A stretch of 40,000 nt of DNA from Phycisphaerae bacterium (lineage in GTDB: Bacteria > Planctomycetota > Phycisphaerae > Phycisphaerales > Phycisphaeraceae), in NCBI GenBank assembly GCA_030426385.1, contig JAUHYI010000040.1, positions 1-40,000 of the forward strand. Direction: 5' to 3'. The position numbers and the translations under genes were made by a program. The notes under the pieces were generated by a model. It had not been told where the DNA came from and did no database searches. It saw only the letters and a list, made by a program, of their open reading frames with translations. Shown here one piece after another: positions 32,466 to 40,000 of this stretch. Each line of letters begins with the position of its first letter. Positions within the stretch are counted from its first letter, which is position 1.

Positions 32466-33788
32466 CTACGCCGCTTTGCTGTAATGCTGATACGTGTAGC
32501 GGTAGCCGTACCGATAGGCGTAATATCGACGCCGTTGTGGCGCCTTGTCGGTTGCAATCACACCGGCAACCGGTGCGTTGTAACTTTCCAACGTTCGCAT
32601 CGCCTGGATCGCCAATTCGCGTGGCGTACGATTCATACGAACGATTAATAGAACTTCGTCACTGATGCCTCCGATGATCCCGGCGTCTGCCAGTTCCACC
32701 ACAGGCGGTGTATCGATAATGATGTGGTCGTACCGACGACGCAGCGTCTTGAGTAAATTTTTCATCGTGCCGCGACTTAACAATTCCACGGCCTGGTCCG
32801 ATACGCGCGTGCCAGCCTGGATCACGTGCAATTTACGTTCGCCGACTTCCATCACGACATCCGACAGGCTGGCGTCACCTTGTAACAGGTGGACCAATCC
32901 CTTGTTGTCAGGCAGATTCAGCACCGATTGGAACTGCGGCAAACGCAGGTCGGCTTCGATCACGATCGTCTTGCGATTGCGCAACTCAGCCAAGCTCATG
33001 CCCAGGTTCAGGCTGGTAAAAGTTTTGCCTTCCTGGGGTGTGGCGCTGGTAATCATGTGGACCACGTTGCGGCGATGTTTAATACGGGCGAGCATCGTCG
33101 TGCGGATCGAGCGATATTCCTCGGCCATGATGCTCGCTGGTGATGTTAATGCCACCAGACGCTCGTCAACCCCTTCGATCTGTTCGGGCGTTGGGTTGAA
33201 AGCCAGAGGCACGATCACTTCGTTTTCAGGGATGATGTCGACGACTTCATCAGCGTTGGCGTTGACCGCGTTCGGATTGAACGGAATGCTCGGGGCAATG
33301 TCGTTGTCCTGTGCCGTCGGCATGCTTCTACCGCGTGGTCGGCTTTGATTGTATTGAGCGACCGGCTCTTCGGTGATGTATTCGTTATCGTCGATCGATG
33401 CGCTGGGCGCGGGTGGGGCTGCGTGCGCTGAGGGGGCAGGGTGCGCGGAGTGTGCAGGTGGGGGGGCGCTGTGAGGCGCGGTATGCGACATCGCTGGGGG
33501 CGCGGTGTGAATCGGTTGCGCTGGCGGCGGTGTGGTATCGACGTGGGTAGCGTGGGGAATTTGCGCCGGTGGGGCCGGGGTGGTGGGGGTGGCTTGCGAA
33601 ATCGGCAGCGATGCGGGCGCACTCATGTCTTGCTCGATCTCATGATGAGCTTGAGCGTGTGACGGCTGCTGTTGCGTTTGGGGTTGGCCCGGTTGATTCT
33701 GCGGATCCCTGGCTTGTTTGCCATGCTTGGGATCGTTCGGATCGGGCTGACCACCAGCGCGAAGTAATGCGTCAAATACATATCCCAT
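32466..33788 (-). CDS. Exopolysaccharide tyrosine autokinase (BY-kinase, XrtA type)
   Basis: Cytoplasmic bacterial tyrosine kinase that works with the chain-length protein to control polymer length and export. The kinase domain covers residues of about 205-415: Walker A SATPQEGKT (248-256), Walker A' VIEADLRLPQ (276-285) and Walker B IIIDTPP. The C-terminus carries eight tyrosines (YYAYRYGYRYTYQHY, 422-436), the autophosphorylation cluster. Residues 12-200 are a disordered Gln/Pro/His/Ala-rich extension, partly encoded opposite G-rich sequence. ATG at 33788 lies two bases after the stop of the ATPase gene. It is separate from the membrane protein (36393-34687), as in proteobacterial EPS loci with split Wzc. 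Length is 440 aa. Confidence 0.92.
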   Translation of the reverse strand: MGYVFDALLRAGGQPDPNDPKHGKQARDPQNQPGQPQTQQQPSHAQAHHEIEQDMSAPASLPISQATPTTPAPPAQIPHATHVDTTPPPAQPIHTAPPAMSHTAPHSAPPPAHSAHPAPSAHAAPPAPSASIDDNEYITEEPVAQYNQSRPRGRSMPTAQDNDIAPSIPFNPNAVNANADEVVDIIPENEVIVPLAFNPTPEQIEGVDERLVALTSPASIMAEEYRSIRTTMLARIKHRRNVVHMITSATPQEGKTFTSLNLGMSLAELRNRKTIVIEADLRLPQFQSVLNLPDNKGLVHLLQGDASLSDVVMEVGERKLHVIQAGTRVSDQAVELLSRGTMKNLLKTLRRRYDHIIIDTPPVVELADAGIIGGISDEVLLIVRMNRTPRELAIQAMRTLESYNAPVAGVIATDKAPQRRRYYAYRYGYRYTYQHYSKAA

Positions 33789-33790
33789 GA

Positions 33791-34678
33791 TTAATAGTTC
33801 CCTGCCAGTTTGTATGATTCCAGATCATTGTTGATGTATGACTCGGTGGCCACGTCATCAAAACTGGGCACCATATCTTCGATCACTCGCGAAATCATGT
33901 CGGGACTGATGGTGCGTGTTTGACGGACAAACGCCAGTAGCAGGCAGTTGTCACACGCCACATTGATCAAGCGGGGCACGCCGGTGGTGGTCTGATGGAT
34001 CACCTGGATGGCGGAGGTTGAAAAATCCACGCCGATCTGTTCCGGGTTCTTACTGGCCGCAGCGACACGATGTTGGATGTACTGTTGTGTTTCAGTCAGA
34101 TCAAACGGTTGGAGTTGCTTGGCCATCACGATGCGCTGTCGCAGGGCTTGCAATTGTGGTTCACGAATGCGGCTGCGTAATTCGGGTTGGCCAATGAGGA
34201 CGACCTGAATCGGCTTTTGCGTGGACGTGTCGAAGTTGCTTAACAAACGCAGTTCTTCGAGTACGTTATCGCTGAGCGTTTGCGCCTCATCGATGAACAG
34301 GACCATCGGCTTACCCAGTTCCAACAACTCGATGGCTGTCTTCTGGATTCGCTCGAGTAATCGCGAATGATCGTCAGTAGGCCGAAACTTCACCTGTAAG
34401 CCACGCAGTATCTGCCGCAGCAGATCGATGCTTTGTGTGTGGCCATGTCCGATGGTAATCAGCGTTCCGATTTCATGGCAGTTTTCAGCCATGGTTCGGC
34501 CCACGGTGGTTTTGCCTGCACCGATTTCACCGGTGATCAGGACAAAGCCTTTACGCATGCGGATGGTGTACTCGATCGCAGCCAGGGCTTCGCGGTGTTG
34601 TTCACTGGCGAAGAAAAAACTGGGATCGGGCGTGTTTTCAAACGGCAACGTGTGCAGATTATAGAAGTCGAGATACAT
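33791..34678 (-). CDS. XrtA-associated AAA ATPase (ExeA-like)
   Basis: P-loop ATPase of the ExeA/general secretion A type found in PEP-CTERM exosortase loci. MYLDFYNLHTLPFENTPDP opens the protein as in the family. Walker A is GEIGAGKTT (residues 50-58), Walker B LFIDEAQTL, then a sensor region (LLSNFDTSTQKPIQVVLIGQ) and GVPRLINVACDNCLLLAF near the end. It probably energises assembly or regulation of the EPS export complex (inference). ATG at 34678 matches the family start. An ATG at 34687 overlaps the upstream stop codon (TGATG), indicating translational coupling. Length is 295 aa. Confidence 0.92.
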   Translation of the reverse strand: MYLDFYNLHTLPFENTPDPSFFFASEQHREALAAIEYTIRMRKGFVLITGEIGAGKTTVGRTMAENCHEIGTLITIGHGHTQSIDLLRQILRGLQVKFRPTDDHSRLLERIQKTAIELLELGKPMVLFIDEAQTLSDNVLEELRLLSNFDTSTQKPIQVVLIGQPELRSRIREPQLQALRQRIVMAKQLQPFDLTETQQYIQHRVAAASKNPEQIGVDFSTSAIQVIHQTTTGVPRLINVACDNCLLLAFVRQTRTISPDMISRVIEDMVPSFDDVATESYINNDLESYKLAGNY

Positions 34679-34686
34679 GCGACACA

Positions 34687-36393
34687 TCACTCCTGCTCGG
34701 TAGCAAAACCGGCAATTGGGGTGGGGTTAATTCCCGACATATCGATAACCGGCATGCTATCGATTGCTTCGGTCGCCGCAGACGGTGCGGCATGTTTCTC
34801 ACTCTCCTGATCGAAATAGTACGGACGCTCCAACGTCAGATACAGGAACCCAGCCATCGCACCCAACACGAGCACCATACCGGCGACGTTGATGGGATAG
34901 ACGATCATGTTCTTGAGATTTCGAATACGACGCTGTTGAACGCTGATGATTTCGCTGACCGTGCCGATGACTGGCAAGTCCAAAGTCTCGGTGACTTCGC
35001 TGGCCGATCGGAAACTGCTGTCCGAACGATGAGCCAGGAACACGCACAGGCCGCCGCAGAACACACCCAGGCCTAGCGTTGCGATCAACACTTGCGCCAG
35101 GTTCGGCGACACGGGCTTGCGAATGAAATCACAAGGCTTGACGAAATCCAATCGGATACCACGGTTGCTGGCTTCGGCGGATAAGGCCATCTGCACGCGA
35201 CGTTGGTTTTCCTCCCAGAAATCAATCTGGCGGTGGGCTTGTTCGAGTTCACGTTCGAGCCGTTCATAGGCGGCGCGAATTGGGAACATGTCCGCAGAGG
35301 TTGTGCCCAATGATGTCAGGCGATCTTCCAAAGCGTTGATCTGCCGGGCTTGCGATTCCAACTCGCTTTGCGTCGTTGAAATTTGCAATTCCAATTCGGC
35401 GTGCATCGGATTATTGCTGAAACGCTTCTGGGTGACCACTTCGGTTTCAGTGTTGCCGATCTGACCTTTGATCGAATCGATTTCCTGTTCGATGGCCAGC
35501 AAGTCCGGGTGCTTGAGCGTCATTTTATAGACGGCTACGTACAACGCCCGTTGCGATTCGAGCTCACGCAGACGCACTTCCATGCGGGCCAATTCCGGGT
35601 TTTTCTCGGTGATAAACGACGGCGTGGACTTGGGCGTTTCTGTCAAACGCTGCCGCATGGCCTGCAACTTCATCTCCAGCATGTCATGTTTTTGACGGGC
35701 GCTGGTCAGGTTCATTTCCGTCATGGCTTTGACGGTTTGCACATTGTTGGGGCTATCAGGCAGCAGGTCGCCGTGTTCGATTTCAAAATTCAGTTTACGT
35801 GTGGCGATCTCATCGACGCGTTCTTTGACCAGTGAAGCCTGCGATTCAAAAAACGAGGTGGCTTCACGCAAACGTCCGTCGATTTCCAGGCGTGTGCGAT
35901 CAATGTATGACTGCACCAGTTCGTTCACAATCAGGCGGGCCACATTCGGATCGCTTGAGGTGTATTGCACTTTGACGCGGTCAAGGTTCGGCGTGGCAAT
36001 ATCAAACTCAACGAGAATGCGTCGGCTCAGATCGGCTCGCAGGGCACGCACGTCCACGGTGTCATCACCAAGCGTGGCACGGCGAACGAATTCAGGCCCC
36101 ACCCGTTCGATCAATTCGTCGATGGCCGGTTGGCCTGCCAATTCTTTGATCAGCGATTGACGAGGGTTTTGAAAACTTCGCGGTGCTCCGTGCACCATGA
36201 TTTCGGCCATGACCATATCGGTACGACGATCGAAAACGGCAACGGCTTCATACTTGCGAGGCAGCAGAAGAGAGCCGCCGAGAATCGTAATCATCACGAT
36301 GAAACTCGTCAGCAGAAACCGCCATTTGTAGCGCAGCAACACTTCCCAGACATCGAAGAATGCATCGCTATGTGATTGTTGGTTCTTGCTCAT
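34687..36393 (-). CDS. Polysaccharide chain-length determinant (Wzz/GumC-like)
   Basis: Inner-membrane polysaccharide copolymerase. The first membrane helix is FLLTSFIVMITILGGSLLL (residues of about 27-45), followed by YEAVAVF and a long periplasmic coiled-coil region (about 150-400; LVKERVDEIATRKLNFEIEH, ELARMEVRLRELESQRALY). A second helix (VLIATLGLGVFCGGLCVFLA) follows the conserved Pro-rich segment KPVSPN. A third hydrophobic segment (VAGMVLVLGAMAGFLYL) lies near residue 515. The kinase domain is absent and is encoded separately downstream. The Ala/Glu-rich C-terminal tail has no recognisable motif. Length is 568 aa; it fits the XrtA-associated chain-length family. Confidence 0.9.
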   Translation of the reverse strand: MSKNQQSHSDAFFDVWEVLLRYKWRFLLTSFIVMITILGGSLLLPRKYEAVAVFDRRTDMVMAEIMVHGAPRSFQNPRQSLIKELAGQPAIDELIERVGPEFVRRATLGDDTVDVRALRADLSRRILVEFDIATPNLDRVKVQYTSSDPNVARLIVNELVQSYIDRTRLEIDGRLREATSFFESQASLVKERVDEIATRKLNFEIEHGDLLPDSPNNVQTVKAMTEMNLTSARQKHDMLEMKLQAMRQRLTETPKSTPSFITEKNPELARMEVRLRELESQRALYVAVYKMTLKHPDLLAIEQEIDSIKGQIGNTETEVVTQKRFSNNPMHAELELQISTTQSELESQARQINALEDRLTSLGTTSADMFPIRAAYERLERELEQAHRQIDFWEENQRRVQMALSAEASNRGIRLDFVKPCDFIRKPVSPNLAQVLIATLGLGVFCGGLCVFLAHRSDSSFRSASEVTETLDLPVIGTVSEIISVQQRRIRNLKNMIVYPINVAGMVLVLGAMAGFLYLTLERPYYFDQESEKHAAPSAATEAIDSMPVIDMSGINPTPIAGFATEQE

Positions 36394-36489
36394 ATCAAAC
36401 GACTCTCATCCCTGGTCAGTTCATGATCGATCCATTGATCGCCTGGCTTGAGGCGTATGGTCCAAATGGGTGCCAGCTGACACTTCTTG

Positions 36490-37275
36490 TTAGTTACCGC
36501 CCTCGTTGTAGTTGTTGCGATTCGAATTGTCATAGATATTGGACGGTGCTTGCACGGTTTGGGCGATCGGTTGCAACGGCAACAACAATTGTTGGAAGGT
36601 CAAACCGATCTTGGCCAATGCGCTCGGTGGCACAAAAATGATGTCACCTTCTTCGAGGACCGCGTCGAGAGCGGTGTCGCCCATCTTGACCATTTTGTCG
36701 AGGTTGATGGTCATGCGTTTGCGCATTTCACCATCACTGTCGGGTCGCAGAATGTGAATCTTTTGCGGGTTTGCCAAGCGTGTGGGCTGGGCCTGGGCCA
36801 TGGTGCCCAACACGGTGTTGGTGCCGGTGTACGGATACGGCCCGGGTGCACCGACTTCGCCGAAGACAAAAATCTTTTTGCTACGAAACGCCGAGACACG
36901 CAATGATGCGTCCGCGTCTTCGTAATAATCCTTGGCCAACATTTCGATCTCAGCACTGACGTCTTCGACGGTGCGTCCAGCCACGAACAGACTGCCGAGC
37001 AGGGGCAATGTGATCTTGCCATCAGGTCGGATCGTTTCGGTGTGGCCGTTGATTTCGCGCACACGTTTGGACGTGATGGTGATCGTGTCCGGCGGTGCCA
37101 AGCGATATTCGGTCGAGGTGACCAATGGCTTGGGTTCGGAAACGAAGGCGGCGTAGTCATGATAGACCGGCTCACTGAGACAGCCGGGCAGCATGATAAC
37201 TGCCAAGCCCAACAGTGCTGCGGCAATCCAGCGTTTACGTCCGCGTACAGTTTGTGTTTGATGCATTTGTTTCAT
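36490..37275 (-). CDS. Polysaccharide export lipoprotein (Wza-like)
   Basis: Outer-membrane export protein. ATG at 37275 gives a Lys/Arg n-region, the hydrophobic stretch WIAAALLGLAVIM and the lipobox LPGC (Cys32). The polysaccharide-export domain follows (YRLAPPDTITITSKR, TIRPDGKITLPLLGSLFVAG, DYYEDADASLRVSAFRSKKI), then a SLBB-like region (VFGEVGAPGPYPYTG, TVLGTMAQA) and GDIIFVPPSALAKIGL. The length of 261 aa is typical for short Wza proteins without a C-terminal barrel helix. GGGAGA lies about ten bases upstream. It is the second gene of the cluster, and its lipid would be attached after cleavage by LspA. Confidence 0.92.
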   Translation of the reverse strand: MKQMHQTQTVRGRKRWIAAALLGLAVIMLPGCLSEPVYHDYAAFVSEPKPLVTSTEYRLAPPDTITITSKRVREINGHTETIRPDGKITLPLLGSLFVAGRTVEDVSAEIEMLAKDYYEDADASLRVSAFRSKKIFVFGEVGAPGPYPYTGTNTVLGTMAQAQPTRLANPQKIHILRPDSDGEMRKRMTINLDKMVKMGDTALDAVLEEGDIIFVPPSALAKIGLTFQQLLLPLQPIAQTVQAPSNIYDNSNRNNYNEGGN

Positions 37276-37387
37276 AATGAACTTTCTCCCCAACTATCCG
37301 ATTCTTGCGTCGCTGTTGCATGTGCCGTGATGGCAGGGCTTTCTCCTTCCCTGCCTGGCGTCGTGGGTCACCTTTTGGTCATAAGCC

Positions 37388-38050
37388 TTACAAGGCCAAT
37401 TGATCCCATAGTTTTGGCACGGTGGCCAGTAACAAACGAATCTCGGAAAACACACTGCGGTTATGCAGGTATTGCATGTCGTAGGCCAATTTCTGGCGAG
37501 CACCATCGGTGTCGTTGGTGTAGCCGTGTCGGACCTGGGCCAACCCGGTCAGTCCAGGCGTGCCGATGAGTCGTTGTTCGAAATCAGGCACCTGCTTGCC
37601 GATGGCGTCGACCATTTCCGGACGTTCCGGACGTGGGCCAACCAAACTCATCTGACCTTGCAGGATGTTCCACAATTGCGGCAGTTCATCGATGTGCGAT
37701 AAGCGCATCCAACCACAGCCACGAATCACACGCGGGTCGGCCTTTTGCGCGAATTGAGCCTGGCCACACGATTCAGCATTGAGCGTCATGGTGCGCAGCT
37801 TGTAAATTCGGAACAGCCAACCATTGCGACCGACGCGCCATTGGGTGTAGAACACCGGGCCGCCGTCCTGAAATTTGATCCACAAGGCACAGGCACCGAC
37901 GATCGGAGCACTGACCACCAGCATCAGCGTCGCCACGACAAGATCGAGGCCACGTTTGAAGACGAAGAAGCCACGTCCAGGCTGACGCCCAGGTTGGCGT
38001 GGCACGTTGGTGGTCAGACCAGCGAGTTGTACGGATGTCTGTGCAGTCAT
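37388..38050 (-). CDS. Sugar-1-phosphate transferase (phosphoglycosyl transferase)
   Basis: Monotopic polyprenyl-phosphate phosphoglycosyl transferase that starts the polymer by loading the first sugar phosphate onto undecaprenyl phosphate. A hydrophobic re-entrant helix, FKRGLDLVVATLMLVVSAPI (residues of about 31-50), precedes the core: PVFYTQWRVGRNG, FRIYKLRTM, HIDELPQLWNILQGQMSLVG and PRPERPEM, and the C-terminal PGLTGLAQV. At 220 aa it is the short form with only the catalytic domain, without the WbaP-type N-terminal membrane region. ATG at 38050 was chosen; GTG at 38053 is adjacent. It is the first gene of the minus-strand EPS cluster. Confidence 0.93.
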   Translation of the reverse strand: MTAQTSVQLAGLTTNVPRQPGRQPGRGFFVFKRGLDLVVATLMLVVSAPIVGACALWIKFQDGGPVFYTQWRVGRNGWLFRIYKLRTMTLNAESCGQAQFAQKADPRVIRGCGWMRLSHIDELPQLWNILQGQMSLVGPRPERPEMVDAIGKQVPDFEQRLIGTPGLTGLAQVRHGYTNDTDGARQKLAYDMQYLHNRSVFSEIRLLLATVPKLWDQLAL

Positions 38051-38058
38051 CACAAGGG

Positions 38059-38087
38059 CCTATACAGACCTACTCTGGGCGTCACAA
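38059..38087 (-). promoter_or_regulatory. Candidate sigma-70-like promoter for the EPS cluster
   Basis: On the minus strand TTGTGA and TATAGG are separated by 17 bases, upstream of the sugar transferase ATG at 38050. The leader would be only a few bases long, which is unusual, so the call is weak. Confidence 0.25.
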
Positions 38088-38232
38088 CGCGGACGAGAAG
38101 AGGGGTCTACTAGGCAGCTATCGTCGTGATGAATCTGCCACTTAACCCGGCCGCACCGTTTCGTCCGGATGCGAGGATGGCGACGATGGCATTGAGCGTA
38201 GGGCTTGGTCTGATAACATTGTTTTGGTCAAT

Positions 38233-38271
38233 AAAAAAACCGTTGCTGTCTCATGAACGAGCTAGCAACGG
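38233..38271 (-). terminator. Intrinsic terminator after the PEP-CTERM remnant
   Basis: On the minus strand CCGTTGCT and AGCAACGG pair across a 16-base loop and are followed by seven T. It lies 65 bases beyond the stop codon of the PEP-CTERM fragment and separates it from the EPS cluster. Confidence 0.75.
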
Positions 38272-38335
38272 GTCGTAGGGATTAGGCAATCTGGTCGGGC
38301 CATGCAAAAAAGTTTGGCGCGAGTTGAACAACTTT

Positions 38336-38455
38336 TTAAATGCATTTGTGCCTTCGGACCACCAGGGCTGTCCCCAGAAGTAACAAGGCGATGGACGTTG
38401 GCTCAGGCGCCGTGATCGCAATAATGGCAAAATCACCTTCGCAAGTCCGGTTGAT
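38336..38455 (-). pseudogene. C-terminal fragment of a PEP-CTERM protein
   Basis: A 39-codon minus-strand frame reads GDFAIIAITAPEPTSIALLL, then LGTALVVRRHK before the stop. That is a complete PEP-CTERM sorting signal: Pro-Glu-Pro, a hydrophobic helix, and a basic end. An in-frame TAA lies just upstream (38456-38458), and no start codon with a ribosome-binding site is present, so only the tail of a gene remains. Upstream sequence towards the tRNA may hold more of the decayed gene in other frames (GDFDHIRQTIAA is one readable piece), but this is uncertain. Such proteins are sorted by exosortase in organisms with this kind of EPS locus. Confidence 0.7.
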
Positions 38456-38586
38456 TTAGGTTCAAGCCGCAATCGTTTGACGGATATGGTCAAAATCGCC
38501 AGCCCTGTCAGCCACGGCGGGATAAATTCGATATCATAAGCCGCTGAGCAATAGGGACGACGCAAGTCGTTTCAAGACGGCATTAT

Positions 38587-38668
<82 letters not shown>

Positions 38669-38678
38669 TTCGGTTTGA

Positions 38679-38790
38679 GTTAAAAGTTAAAAGTTAAAAG
38701 TGGGAAAACAAACCCACCCCCCACAGCACGCCACGTAAAAAGGCAAAGCATGCAGGGGGAAAGTGGGGGGGGTGTGGGGGGGGGGAGTAT
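38679..38790 (+). repeat. Heptamers and G-run modules before aroF
   Basis: Three GTTAAAA units (38679-38699) run into GTGGGAAAACAAACCCACCC, which contains the only long C-run of the window's spacers (about 38711-38720). ATGCAGGGGGAAAGTGGGGG and further G-runs follow up to the aroF ribosome-binding site. Confidence 0.88.
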
Positions 38791-38794
38791 TGAC

Positions 38795-39814
38795 ATGATT
38801 GTGATAATGCAGCCGTCCGCGACGGAACAACAGGTCGAACACGTCAAGCAACTGATCAAAGAGATGGGGCTGAGTCCGCATCCGATTGTGGGGACGGAAT
38901 TGACCGTCGTGGCCGTGGTGGGCGACGATCGAAAAAAAGATCGCGATGCGATGGAACAAGCCCCAGGCGTGGACCGGGTGATGCGCGTGTTACAGCCCTA
39001 CAAGATGGCCGCGCGTGCGGCGCAGCCGGAACGCACGATCGTGCGCTTGAACGACCTGTGTTCGGTCGGTGGCGATCAGGTGGCCGTGATCGCGGGGCCT
39101 TGCAGTGTGGAAAATGAAGCGCAGATCATGGACGCGGCGCGTAAGGTCAAAGCCGCCGGTGCCAACGCGCTGCGGGGCGGGGCGTTCAAACCGCGAACCA
39201 ATCCCTACAGTTTTCAGGGCTTGGGTGAGGATGGTTTGAAAATGTTAGCCGCCGCTCGCGACGAAACCGGGTTGGCCGTGGTGACCGAGGTGTTAACGCC
39301 CAGTGAAGTTGATCTGGTGTCGAGCTATGCGGATTGTTTGCAGATCGGCACCCGCAATGCTCAGAATTTCAAATTGTTGGAAGCCTGTGGCCGTCAGCCC
39401 AAGCCGGTGATGTTCAAACGTGGCATGGCCATGACGGTGGATGAGTTTTTGCAAGCCGCTGAATACATTTTGGCCAACGGCAATCCGAATGTGATTTTGT
39501 GCGAGCGTGGGATTCGCACGTTTGAAAAATACGTGCGCAACACATTGCCGTTGGCGGTGGTGCCGGAGTTGCATCATCGCAGCCATTTGCCCGTGGTGGT
39601 CGATCCATCACAGGGCACGGGCCATGCTCGACTGGTGCCGGACATGTGCCGGGCCGCGGTGGCCTGTGGCGCAGATGGTTTGTTGATTGAAGTGCATCCC
39701 GATCCGGAACATGCGATGACCGACGGCGCCCAATCCCTGACGCCCGAGGCATTGGAAACCACGATCGCATCCTTGCGTCGCGTCGCCGCCGCAGTCGATC
39801 GAACGTGCGGATAA
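38795..39814 (+). CDS. aroF: 3-deoxy-7-phosphoheptulonate synthase (DAHP synthase)
   Basis: First enzyme of the shikimate pathway, condensing phosphoenolpyruvate with erythrose 4-phosphate. It is the type I-beta form: an N-terminal ferredoxin-like regulatory domain (residues 1 to about 70, MIVIMQPSATEQQVEHV, LTVVAVVGDD) precedes the barrel. Barrel motifs are IAGPCSVE, LRGGAFKPRTNPYSFQGLG, VVTEVLTPSEVD, QIGTRNAQNF, MFKRGMAMT, LCERGIRTFE, and VVVDPSQGTG. The start is ATG at 38795, with GGAG seven bases upstream; an upstream in-frame extension is repeat sequence. Length is 339 aa. Feedback inhibition through the N-terminal domain is known in Thermotoga-type enzymes. Confidence 0.96.
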   Translation: MIVIMQPSATEQQVEHVKQLIKEMGLSPHPIVGTELTVVAVVGDDRKKDRDAMEQAPGVDRVMRVLQPYKMAARAAQPERTIVRLNDLCSVGGDQVAVIAGPCSVENEAQIMDAARKVKAAGANALRGGAFKPRTNPYSFQGLGEDGLKMLAAARDETGLAVVTEVLTPSEVDLVSSYADCLQIGTRNAQNFKLLEACGRQPKPVMFKRGMAMTVDEFLQAAEYILANGNPNVILCERGIRTFEKYVRNTLPLAVVPELHHRSHLPVVVDPSQGTGHARLVPDMCRAAVACGADGLLIEVHPDPEHAMTDGAQSLTPEALETTIASLRRVAAAVDRTCG

Positions 39815-39893
39815 GCGTGGGTTATTATTTTTTTGCTCAGAACATGCTAGCCCGCGATGTATATCACGGGTTGCTTGAATAAATAGAGCGTTT

Positions 39894-40000
39894 TCACCTT
39901 TTCCCTAGCGTGTATCCGCAGTGCCAGAAGAAGTGGATCGCGTCGGTCGGGGTGATGGTGTCCATCAATCTTTGCGTGTCACCCCACAGCTCTTTCACGT
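39894..40000 (-). mobile_element. 3' end of an IS630-like transposase gene
   Basis: A minus-strand frame entering from the right edge reads LWGDTQRLMDTITPTDAIHF, then FWHCGYTLGKR and TGA. The pattern of a late helix followed by a [F/W]-x-H-[C/A]-G-Y end is typical of IS630/Tc1-like transposase C-termini. The terminal inverted repeat should lie between about 39835 and 39893; a near-palindrome there, CCCGCGATGTATATCACGGG (39851-39870), may be part of it. Only about 35 codons are visible, so the family call is tentative. Confidence 0.55.

Noticed and set aside
38251..38565. 104-codon minus-strand frame before tRNA-Leu
   Set aside because: The PEP-CTERM signal is encoded in a different frame of the same strand; this longer frame has no recognisable features.

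Overview
The window looks like chromosomal DNA from a Planctomycetota bacterium, probably of the Phycisphaerae type (inference). The reasons are scattered housekeeping genes in short transcription units, a PEP-CTERM/exosortase-type exopolysaccharide locus, frequent TTG/GTG starts with Shine-Dalgarno support, and spacers packed with low-complexity repeats. No rRNA, prophage or CRISPR array was seen. One tRNA-Leu was found, and an IS630-like transposase is cut by the right edge.

Layout. 1-1.4 kb: minus-strand membrane protein with zinc-ribbon-like motifs, running off the left edge. 1.6-4.1 kb: PpiC-like foldase and an AlaC-type aminotransferase. 4.5-11.7 kb: rpsR, a DksA-like protein with a Lys-rich tail, lspA, a class I glutamine amidotransferase, thrC, a phosphofructokinase and rpsT. 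12-18.2 kb: NIF3-like protein, a coiled-coil protein, uvrA and an orphan atpC. 18.3-22.8 kb: PBP2, RodA (4-nt overlap) and RsmG. 23-24.6 kb: a short-chain dehydrogenase and a metallo-beta-lactamase-fold hydrolase. 25.1-28.8 kb: phoH followed by a PgpH-like 7TM-HD protein. 29-29.6 kb: a lipoprotein. 38.05-29.9 kb on the minus strand: a probable exopolysaccharide operon with sugar-1-P transferase, outer-membrane export lipoprotein, chain-length protein, XrtA-type ATPase, tyrosine kinase, a short glycosyltransferase-like protein and a membrane-anchored unknown. Upstream of it lie a PEP-CTERM gene remnant and tRNA-Leu(UAG). 38.8-39.8 kb: DAHP synthase.

How the genes work together. The 38-32 kb genes form one Wzx/Wzy-type polymer initiation, length-control and export machine, of the kind normally linked to exosortase sorting; the exosortase itself is not in the window. 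PBP2 and RodA form the elongasome peptidoglycan synthase pair. LspA matures lipoproteins, of which at least two candidates are encoded here.

The most unusual signal is a composite repeat system. It has four parts: tandem GTTAAAA heptamers, a GCTAAGCCGCAAGCGGC module, a CACAGAGGCACAGAGG module, and a G-run module close to GGGGAAAACGTGGGGGG. The heptamers, the GCTAAGCC module and nearly all G-run modules lie in one orientation on the plus strand, whatever the direction of the genes. The G-run module has no stop codon in any of its six frames and is found in frame inside at least eight genes, where it encodes Gly/Asn/Val or Pro/His/Phe-rich linkers. The heptamers, which carry stops in every frame, occur only between genes.
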